A DNA stretch of 64,000 bases from assembly GCA_964542455.1 (NCBI GenBank), contig CAZIUC010000014.1, positions 29,827 through 93,826 on the forward strand, written 5' to 3'. The notes under the pieces were generated by a model. That model was not told the origin of the DNA. It did not search any database and saw only the letters and a list, made by a program, of their open reading frames with translations. The stretch's first letter is position 1. Every line of letters starts with the position of its first letter. Below, one piece after another: positions 58,023 to 64,000 of this stretch. The stretch is from PFJX01 sp964542455 (GTDB lineage: Bacteria > Pseudomonadota > Gammaproteobacteria > Burkholderiales > Thiobacillaceae). Position numbers and translations under genes: made by a program.

Positions 58023-59062
58023 AAAAGCAGTCCCGCTTCGCCGCCCGGCTGGATCAGGCCGAAATGCCGCCAGGCCAGGGGCTGTGCCACGCGGCCACGC
58101 GGGGTGCGGGCGAGGAAGCCTTGCTGGATGAGATACGGCTCCAGCACATCCTCGATGGTGTCCGCCGCCTCGCCGATCGCCGCCGCCAGGTTTTCCAGGC
58201 CGACCGGACCGCCGGAAAACTTCTCCAGCATCGCGGAAAGCAGTTTGCGGTCCATCACGTCGAGGCCGGCGCTATCCACTTCCAGCATCCTCAGGGCGGC
58301 ATCCGCCACCGCGGTATCCACCTCGCCGTTCGCCTTCACCTCGGCGTAGTCGCGCACGCGGCGCAACAAGCGGTTGGCGATGCGCGGCGTGCCGCGCGAA
58401 CGGCGGGCGATCTCGAAAGCGCCCGCCTCCGAGGTCCGCACACCGAGCAGGCGCGCCGAACGGCTGACGATGAAAGCGAGTTCCTCCGGCGTGTAAAACT
58501 CAAGACGGGCGACGATGCCGAAACGGTCACGCAGCGGATTGGTCAACATACCGGCGCGGGTGGTGGCGCCGATCAGGGTGAACGCCGGCAGATCCAGTTT
58601 CACCGAACGCGCGGCCGGCCCCTCGCCGATCATGATGTCGAGCTGAAAATCCTCCAGCGCCGGGTAGAGGATTTCCTCCACCACCGGGCTCAGGCGGTGA
58701 ATTTCGTCGATGAACAGAACGTCATGCGGCTCCAGATTGGTGAGCAGCGCGGCCAGATCGCCCGCACGCTCCAACACCGGCCCGGAGGTCATGCGCAGGT
58801 TGACCCCCATTTCCCGCGCCACGATGTGCGCAAGCGTGGTCTTGCCGAGGCCGGGCGGACCGAACAGCAGGACATGGTCGAGTGCTTCCTTGCGGTTTTT
58901 CGCCGCCGTGATGAAGATTTCCAGTTGCTCGCGCGCCCGTGCCTGGCCGACATATTCGGACAACCGTTGCGGTCGTAGCGCCCGCTCGAATACTTCCTCA
59001 TCGCGCGAAGCGGGGGCGGCGGTAATCACGCGATCGGGAACGAGACGGTCAGGTTCAAGCAT
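58019..59062 (-). CDS. ruvB: Holliday junction branch-migration ATPase RuvB
   Basis: A 347-residue AAA+ helicase motor. Walker A GPPGLGKTTLAHIV, Walker B LFIDEIHRLS and the sensor region LIGATTRAGMLTNPLRDRF are intact. It drives branch migration together with RuvA. The stop codon lies inside a repeat unit. It starts 6 bases after ruvA. Confidence 0.97.
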   Translation of the reverse strand: MLEPDRLVPDRVITAAPASRDEEVFERALRPQRLSEYVGQARAREQLEIFITAAKNRKEALDHVLLFGPPGLGKTTLAHIVAREMGVNLRMTSGPVLERAGDLAALLTNLEPHDVLFIDEIHRLSPVVEEILYPALEDFQLDIMIGEGPAARSVKLDLPAFTLIGATTRAGMLTNPLRDRFGIVARLEFYTPEELAFIVSRSARLLGVRTSEAGAFEIARRSRGTPRIANRLLRRVRDYAEVKANGEVDTAVADAALRMLEVDSAGLDVMDRKLLSAMLEKFSGGPVGLENLAAAIGEAADTIEDVLEPYLIQQGFLARTPRGRVAQPLAWRHFGLIQPGGEAGLLL

Positions 59063-59068
59063 GGCGGT

Positions 59069-59650
59069 TTACTTCCTCGCCAACAATTTCAGTGATTGGC
59101 GGATGGACTCCTCCAGGCTCAAGCCTTCCGGCAGTTGTTTCAAGGCCGGCAAGGCCTCCTTGTCCGAGTAGCCCAGGGCCAGCAGGGCGTTCAAGGCATC
59201 GTTGGCCACGGTTGCCACAGCCAGGCCGGAACCCGTTTGCGGCAGCGCATCGGCCAGCTTGCCTTTGAGTTCCAGCAACAAACGCTCGGCGGTTTTCTTG
59301 CCGATGCCTGGCACCTTGGTCAGGCGGCCGGCATCCTGCAAGACGATACAGCTCGCCAGGTCATCCACACTCAACCCCGAGAGCACCGACAAGGCCAGTT
59401 TCGGCCCCACCCCGGAAATGCGAATGAGTTCGCGAAATGCCGCCCGCTCCTTCTGGGTGAGAAACCCGAACAACTGCTGCGCGTCCTCGCGCACCACGAA
59501 ATGAGTGAACAGGCTGACTTTCTCGCCCGTGGCCGGCAGGTTATAGAAGCTGCTCATCGGCACATCCACCTCGTAGCCGACGCCGGCCACATCCACCACG
59601 ATTTGCGGCGGCTGTTTCTCCAGCAGGGTTCCGGCAAGTCGTCCGATCAT
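59069..59650 (-). CDS. ruvA: Holliday junction DNA-binding protein RuvA
   Basis: A 193-residue protein: N-terminal OB-fold (MIGRLAGTLLEKQPPQIVVDVAGVGYEVDVPMSSF), two helix-hairpin-helix motifs (SGVGPKLALSVLSG; PGIGKKTAERLLLELKGKL) and a C-terminal domain that contacts RuvB. It precedes ruvB directly, but is separated from ruvC by a prenyltransferase gene. Confidence 0.96.
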   Translation of the reverse strand: MIGRLAGTLLEKQPPQIVVDVAGVGYEVDVPMSSFYNLPATGEKVSLFTHFVVREDAQQLFGFLTQKERAAFRELIRISGVGPKLALSVLSGLSVDDLASCIVLQDAGRLTKVPGIGKKTAERLLLELKGKLADALPQTGSGLAVATVANDALNALLALGYSDKEALPALKQLPEGLSLEESIRQSLKLLARK

Positions 59651-59659
59651 CTCAACCCC

Positions 59660-59718
59660 TGTAGCGCCGGCTTCCAGCCGGCTGTTTTAAAAACGCCGGC
59701 AAGGATGCCGGCGCTACA
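59660..59718. repeat. Inverted pair of GTAGCGC-family repeats
   Basis: TGTAGCGCCGGC (59660-59671) and GCCGGCGCTACA (59707-59718) are complementary and are ends of two hairpin units (59661-59682 and 59695-59717). The pair fills the gap between the prenyltransferase stop and the ruvA start. Confidence 0.7.
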
Positions 59719-59719
59719 T

Positions 59720-60664
59720 TTACCCCAACGCCAGCACCAAGCCCAGCAGCACCGGCTGGATATGCGCGGCTGCGATGGTCAGTTGCAGGGCCGGCGCCAG
59801 CTTTGCCGGCTCGGCGGCGTGGCGGGAGAGAGTCCGCCCAGCCTTGATCGCGGGCAACACCGCCAGCAACGAAACCAGCGCCAGCGCCGGCAGCCAGCCA
59901 CTCGCCACCAGCCAGAGCAGCGTCGCCACGGCGGCGGCGAGAATCAGCCAGTAACCGCGCGCCGCCACGTTCGGTTCCAGGCGCGCCACCCAGTGCAGTT
60001 TGCCTGCCTGGATGTCGGCGGCGCGGTCGGGGAACTGATTGATATAGAGGATGTTGGTCACCAGCAGCGCGTAGGGGAGGCCGATCAGCCAGGGATTAAG
60101 AGACAGGGCGCCGCGCTGCACGAAATCCGCCCCGGCGACGATGAGCAGAAAGCCGGCCGCCACACATACCTCACCCAGGCCGCGGCTGTTCAACTTGAGC
60201 GGCGGCGCCGAATAGGCCCAACCGATCAGCAAACCGGCAAGGCCGATCCAGAACAACCCGGTGCCGCGCGTCTCGATCAACCAAAGGCCGCCGGCAATCA
60301 CCCCGGCGAACAGCACCAGGCCGTAGAGCAGCGTCTGCCGGGGCGACATCACCCCGTTCTGAATGAAGCGAGAACCACCGGTAAAGGGAAACAATCGGTC
60401 CACATTCGCGGCATCGGTGCCGTTCAGATGATCGTAGTAATCGTTGAACACGTTCACGCCAGCCTGCGTCGCAATCGCCAGGAACAGGGTCAACAGAGCG
60501 AGTGGCCAGGAAAACGCCGTCTCCAGGGCGGTCGCGAAGCCGAGCAGACAGCCGGCCAGGGCGATGGTGAGAAACGCCGGCCGCGTCGCCAGCAGATAGC
60601 GTTTGACCGGATTGGCGAGGGCTTCGGGGGTCGGCTCCAGCGGTGCCACGGCTACCTTGCTCAT
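59720..60664 (-). CDS. UbiA-superfamily prenyltransferase (MenA-like)
   Basis: A 314-residue membrane prenyltransferase with about nine helices. The first Asp-rich motif is NVFNDYYDHLNGTDAAN and the second QFPDRAADIQAGK. The NDYYD pattern is closest to 1,4-dihydroxy-2-naphthoate prenyltransferases; the organism's quinone is not known from this window, so the substrate is open. ATG 60664 follows GGGAGAA. It lies between ruvC and ruvA; its start overlaps the ruvC stop. Confidence 0.85.
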   Translation of the reverse strand: MSKVAVAPLEPTPEALANPVKRYLLATRPAFLTIALAGCLLGFATALETAFSWPLALLTLFLAIATQAGVNVFNDYYDHLNGTDAANVDRLFPFTGGSRFIQNGVMSPRQTLLYGLVLFAGVIAGGLWLIETRGTGLFWIGLAGLLIGWAYSAPPLKLNSRGLGEVCVAAGFLLIVAGADFVQRGALSLNPWLIGLPYALLVTNILYINQFPDRAADIQAGKLHWVARLEPNVAARGYWLILAAAVATLLWLVASGWLPALALVSLLAVLPAIKAGRTLSRHAAEPAKLAPALQLTIAAAHIQPVLLGLVLALG

Positions 60665-61179
60665 AGCATTCTCCCGGCGCGGCGCCGCCGCGCGACAGTC
60701 ATTAATCCCGCCAGGCCCATGCCGCCGTGGGCATGGCAGATCGCGCAAGCCAGCGCATCGGCGGAATCCGAACGCGGCTCGGCGGGGAGGTTGAGGAGTC
60801 GTTTGACCATATGCATCACCTGCTGTTTATCGGCGTGGCCGTTGCCCACCACCGCCTGTTTCACCTGCAGCGCGGTGTACTCGAACACCGGTTGCCCCGC
60901 CGAAGTCAGCGCCGCGATCGCCGCCCCGCGCGCCTGCCCGAGCAGCAGGGTGGATTGCGGGTTGACGTTGACGAACACCTTCTCGATGGCGGCGACCTCG
61001 GGTCGGAACTGTTCCAGCACTTCCATCACCCCCTCGAAAATGATCTTGATGCGCCCCGGCAATTCCCCCGTCTCGGTGCGAATCACCCCACTCGCCACAT
61101 AAGTCAGCGTCTGGCCGACCTTGTCGATGACGCCATAGCCGGTGATACGCAGACCGGGATCGAGGCCGAGAAGTCGCAT
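60661..61179 (-). CDS. ruvC: Holliday junction resolvase RuvC
   Basis: A 172-residue endonuclease. The catalytic acidic residues are in LLGLDPGLRITGYGV (first Asp) and AAIEKVFVNVNP (Glu), with SDALACAICHAH near the C-terminus. It cuts Holliday junctions made accessible by RuvAB. It is upstream of the prenyltransferase and ruvAB. Confidence 0.96.
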   Translation of the reverse strand: MRLLGLDPGLRITGYGVIDKVGQTLTYVASGVIRTETGELPGRIKIIFEGVMEVLEQFRPEVAAIEKVFVNVNPQSTLLLGQARGAAIAALTSAGQPVFEYTALQVKQAVVGNGHADKQQVMHMVKRLLNLPAEPRSDSADALACAICHAHGGMGLAGLMTVARRRRAGRML

Positions 61180-61200
61180 GAGTCAGGTTTCGCCCGCGCA

Positions 61201-61266
61201 GGTCAGGTTACCGGAGGCTACCTGACGCCCTGGAGCGTCAGGTAGCGATGAAGCCGCAACCTGACC
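61201..61266. repeat. Nested inverted repeat between yebC and ruvC
   Basis: Outer arms GGTCAGGTT (61201-61209) and AACCTGACC (61258-61266); inner arms GCTACCTGACG (61218-61228) and CGTCAGGTAGC (61236-61246). The right half, CGTCAGGTAGCGATGAAGCC, matches the arm of the treZ/malQ-treY inverted repeat with two changes. It could act as a transcription-stopping hairpin for yebC. Confidence 0.7.
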
Positions 61267-61281
61267 TACAACTGACCACAT

Positions 61282-62013
61282 TCAGTCGTCCGGCAGAATC
61301 GCCGACGTAAACACTTCCTGCACGTCGTCGAGGTCGTCGAGCATATCCAGCATCTTCTGGAACTTGAGCACGTCGTCGCCGCTGACCTCGGTTTCGTTCA
61401 ATGCCTTCATCGCCAGTTCGGCCATCACCGTGGTGCAACCAGCGGCGTCCAGGGCTTCCTTCACCGTGGCGAGGTCGTTGGTGGGCGCGGTGATGACTTC
61501 GATGGAACCGTCCTCGTTGCTCACCACGTCTTCGGCGCCGGCTTCCAGGGCGACTTCCATCACCTTGTCCTCATCGGCGCCGGGCGCCAGGATGATCTGG
61601 CCACAATGCTTGAACTGGAACACCACGGAACCATCGGTGCCCAGATTGCCACCACACTTGTTGAAGGCGTGGCGCACATCCGCCACGGTGCGCACGCGGT
61701 TGTCGGTCAGGCAATCGACGATCACCGCCGCACCGCCGGGGCCGTAACCCTCATAGCGGATTTCCTCGTAGTTCACGCCCTCCAGTTCACCGGTGCCGCG
61801 CTTGGTGGCGTTCTCGATGTTGTCTTTGGGCATCGACTCCGCCTTGGCCTTTTCGATCGCCAGGCGCAGACGCGGGTTGAAGCTGGGATCGCCGCCGCCC
61901 ATACGCGCGGCGACCGTGATTTCCTTGATCAGCTTGGTGAATACCTTGCCCCGCTTGGCGTCCTGACGCCCTTTGCGGTGCTGGATGTTTGCCCATTTGG
62001 AATGACCGGCCAT
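61282..62013 (-). CDS. yebC: YebC/PmpR-family regulator
   Basis: A 243-residue protein of the TACO1 family, MAGHSKWANIQHRKGRQDAKRGKVFTKLIKEITVAAR at the N-terminus. These proteins act as transcription regulators or help translation of proline stretches. Gene order yebC-ruvC is conserved in proteobacteria. ATG 62013 was chosen because MAGHSKW is the universal start. Confidence 0.96.
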   Translation of the reverse strand: MAGHSKWANIQHRKGRQDAKRGKVFTKLIKEITVAARMGGGDPSFNPRLRLAIEKAKAESMPKDNIENATKRGTGELEGVNYEEIRYEGYGPGGAAVIVDCLTDNRVRTVADVRHAFNKCGGNLGTDGSVVFQFKHCGQIILAPGADEDKVMEVALEAGAEDVVSNEDGSIEVITAPTNDLATVKEALDAAGCTTVMAELAMKALNETEVSGDDVLKFQKMLDMLDDLDDVQEVFTSAILPDD

Positions 62014-62194
62014 GTTTCCGCGCCTCGAAAAAACCAAGAAATTGAAGGCGGCGATGTTACCACCGCGCCCGCTTACCCTGCCCCGGCGCGCGCATCTGTA
62101 ACCGGTTTGAAACCGGCATACCCTTATATAGAAAGCGGAAATAACAGTGGTGCCCCGGAACGGGGTGTCGTGTCACTTATACAAGGAGATCACC

Positions 62195-62863
62195 ATGAAA
62201 CGCACACGCTTTATTACCGCGCTCGTCGGCATCGGCATTCTATTGGCCAGCGCGACGGTCGCCGCCGCCGGCAACGCCCAGGCCGGCTCGGCCAAATCCA
62301 TGTTCTGTAGCGGTTGCCACGGCGTCGATGGCAACGTCACCTATCCCAGCGTCCGCATGGCGGGCCAATCCACCCAGCGCCTCGGCCAGAGCCTGATGGA
62401 TTTCAAAACCGGCCGCCGCTTCCACCCGGTAATGAACATCCTCTCGGTGGGCCTGACCCAGCAAGACATGGATGACCTCGCCATGTTCTACGCATCGCAG
62501 AAACCGCTCAGCCTGGAACACGCCAGCCTCTATTGGCGCCTGGGTGGGCATGACGCCATCAACGCGGCGGTGGATGAAACCATCAAGATTTCCAAAGCCG
62601 ACCCGCGCCTGGCCGGACGCCTCACCGGCGCCTGCGCGCCCAAGCTGAAAGAACAACTCTGCGCCGCCACCGGCGGGCCATGCACCTACACCGGTCGCGA
62701 CATGAAAACCGCGCACAAGGGCCTGAACATCACGAACGCCGAATTCGGCGCCGTCGCGCAAAACCTGGTGAGTGTTCTCGACGCCTTCAAGGTGCCGGAG
62801 AAAGAGAAAAACGAACTAGTCGGCCTGATTGCGCCGATGCAGGGAGTGATCGTGGGGCAATAA
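62195..62863 (+). CDS. Exported cytochrome c - truncated hemoglobin fusion
   Basis: A 222-residue protein. A signal peptide (residues 1-25) leads to a cytochrome c domain with heme motif CSGCH (Cys38-His42) and a possible axial Met80 (HPVMNIL). From about residue 111 a group I truncated hemoglobin domain follows (LYWRLGGHDAINAAV, TYTGRDMKTAHKGLNIT, LVGLIAPM), with proximal His174. The B10 position, usually Tyr, is Ile130. Three Cys (147, 156, 163) may form disulfides. ATG 62195 follows AAGGAG. Likely periplasmic electron transfer or NO/O2 chemistry; this is inferred. Confidence 0.85.
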   Translation: MKRTRFITALVGIGILLASATVAAAGNAQAGSAKSMFCSGCHGVDGNVTYPSVRMAGQSTQRLGQSLMDFKTGRRFHPVMNILSVGLTQQDMDDLAMFYASQKPLSLEHASLYWRLGGHDAINAAVDETIKISKADPRLAGRLTGACAPKLKEQLCAATGGPCTYTGRDMKTAHKGLNITNAEFGAVAQNLVSVLDAFKVPEKEKNELVGLIAPMQGVIVGQ

Positions 62864-62991
62864 GCAAGCAAAGGGCACCCTGCCCTTATGTTTGACACCC
62901 CCCATGCGTAGTCTAGGCACTCCGTCGTGGTCGCCGCGAATGGCTGCGATGGGGTGGGCTGGATTTGTGCCCACGCTTCAGGCAGATAGAC

Positions 62992-63990
62992 ATGAGAACG
63001 TTCACCCATTCACCTCCCTCAAGCCTGAGGCCATTGCTGCATTTCACAACAATGGCGGTGGCGCTGTTTGTACTCGGCATTGGCCAGGTTGCCGCTAGAG
63101 ATACGCCCGCCCCGCCGCAGCCTGTCGTCTCCGTGTATTTCCAGGGCCAGCACGCCGTGCCGGTGCAACAACTGCAAGCCGCCATTCGACCCTACCTCGA
63201 CCAGGCCGCCACCCCGGAACATCTGGAAGCCATGCGTCTGGCTGTGGCAAAGGTCTATGACAACGCCGGGCTGGGTCCGGTGGCCGTCGACCGACCAGTC
63301 GTCCTGCTGGAAGGCAAAGGTGGTATCTATCTATGCCGGGTAGTCGAGATGCCGCTGCACGGCATCGAATTCGTCAACCCCATCCACCCCGACAGCGAGC
63401 ATCTTCGCGCCTGGTTGCCGGCGCTGATACCAGATCAACTCACCCATCTCGACAAACTGGCGGGACAGGTCTTTCTCGCCAACGACAATCCCAGGCGCAA
63501 TCTGGCGGTGGACTTCCGGCCTGAAGAACAAGGCAAGGCGGTCAAGGCCTATGTGAACGTGGTGGAACAAAGCCCCTGGTTCGGCACAGCCCGCCTCGAC
63601 AACACCGGAACACCGTCCACTGGCGACCACCGCCTGCGTCTGTCCGGTGGTCATGCCGATCTGTTCGGGCGCGGCCACATTCTGGAAGGCAGTTATGTCA
63701 CCGACCTGGACGATCAACTCGATGTGCATCAATGGCAACTCCGCTACACCCTACCGGTTCCCGCTTGGGGCACGCAATTTGGTCTGAGCGTCGATCAATC
63801 CGACTCGAAGCTGCCGCTCTCCGGCAACTTGTTCACCGTTTCCGGCAAGAGCCGGGGCCAGCGCCTGGATCTGCGCCAGCCCATCAGCCGCGCCACGAAT
63901 TTCGAGCATTTCCTGATCGCCAGCCTGGACAACCGGCGTTATGAAGTAACCGGTAACCACCGGGCGTACTTTCCAAACCGCTCTGCCTGA
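62992..63990 (+). CDS. TpsB-like (ShlB/FhaC) outer-membrane protein, short
   Basis: A 332-residue protein that resembles two-partner-secretion translocators. A signal peptide (MAVALFVLGIGQVAA region) is followed by a POTRA-like segment (VYFQGQHAVPVQQLQAAIRPYL, then VYDNAGLGPVAVDRPVVLLEGKGGIYLCRVVE) and the beginning of a barrel (RLRLSGGHADLFGRGHILEGSYVTD). Members usually have 500-600 residues; here a stop comes at 63990, 10 bases before the window end. A frameshift or early stop is likely, since the last residues (NHRAYFPNRSA) no longer look like barrel strands. Confidence 0.7.
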   Translation: MRTFTHSPPSSLRPLLHFTTMAVALFVLGIGQVAARDTPAPPQPVVSVYFQGQHAVPVQQLQAAIRPYLDQAATPEHLEAMRLAVAKVYDNAGLGPVAVDRPVVLLEGKGGIYLCRVVEMPLHGIEFVNPIHPDSEHLRAWLPALIPDQLTHLDKLAGQVFLANDNPRRNLAVDFRPEEQGKAVKAYVNVVEQSPWFGTARLDNTGTPSTGDHRLRLSGGHADLFGRGHILEGSYVTDLDDQLDVHQWQLRYTLPVPAWGTQFGLSVDQSDSKLPLSGNLFTVSGKSRGQRLDLRQPISRATNFEHFLIASLDNRRYEVTGNHRAYFPNRSA

Positions 63991-64000
63991 AGAGAATGCC

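Overview
The window is GC-rich chromosomal DNA from a Gram-negative bacterium, most likely a betaproteobacterium (Nitrosomonadales/Thiobacillus-like or Rhodocyclales-like). This is inferred from gene order (ilvB-ilvH-ilvC-psd-pssA-leuA; iscR-S-U-A-hscB-hscA-fdx-iscX; ruvC-ruvA-ruvB next to ybgC-tolQRAB-pal-cpoB) and from c-type cytochrome and YeeE/TlpA sulfur-type genes. I see no prophage, insertion sequence or CRISPR array. Intergenic spaces are dotted with three families of short palindromic repeats.

Bases 1-20422 form a glycogen/trehalose island. A partial GH77 glucanotransferase and a MarR-type regulator lie on the minus strand. Diverging from them are glgB, glgE, a treS-maltokinase fusion and glgC, then glgX, treZ and a very large malQ-treY fusion. 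Together they can release maltodextrins from glycogen (GlgX, MalQ), turn them into trehalose (TreY, TreZ), convert trehalose through maltose to maltose-1-phosphate (TreS-Mak) and rebuild branched glucan (GlgE, GlgB). GlgC adds ADP-glucose.

Bases 20423-31264 are an accessory stretch: a methyltransferase, a VOC protein, a DUF2182/DUF1326 pair, a ParE/ParD-like toxin-antitoxin pair, a divergent Y-family DNA polymerase with a striking double-palindrome promoter, O-acetylhomoserine sulfhydrylase, a DUF302 protein coupled to a 2-hydroxyacid dehydrogenase, and an isolated V-type ATPase subunit I.

Bases 31253-43437 hold the ISC iron-sulfur operon (minus strand, with cysE upstream), then a plus-strand set (cysC, a WrbA-like flavoprotein, a HugZ-like protein, DUF2069, a membrane monoheme cytochrome), and leuA preceded by a leucine-rich leader peptide. 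Bases 44007-49099 carry pssA, psd, ilvC, ilvH, ilvB and two tRNA-Lys genes.

Bases 49169-62013 contain a TlpA-like thioredoxin, a YeeE/YedE transporter, queC-queE, the complete Tol-Pal operon, ruvBA, a UbiA/MenA-family prenyltransferase, ruvC and a YebC regulator. The window ends with an exported cytochrome c/truncated-hemoglobin fusion and a short TpsB-like outer-membrane protein. The most unusual items are that hemoglobin fusion, the malQ-treY fusion, the polymerase operator pair, the leuA leader peptide, the orphan V-ATPase subunit and the repeat elements that supply stop codons.
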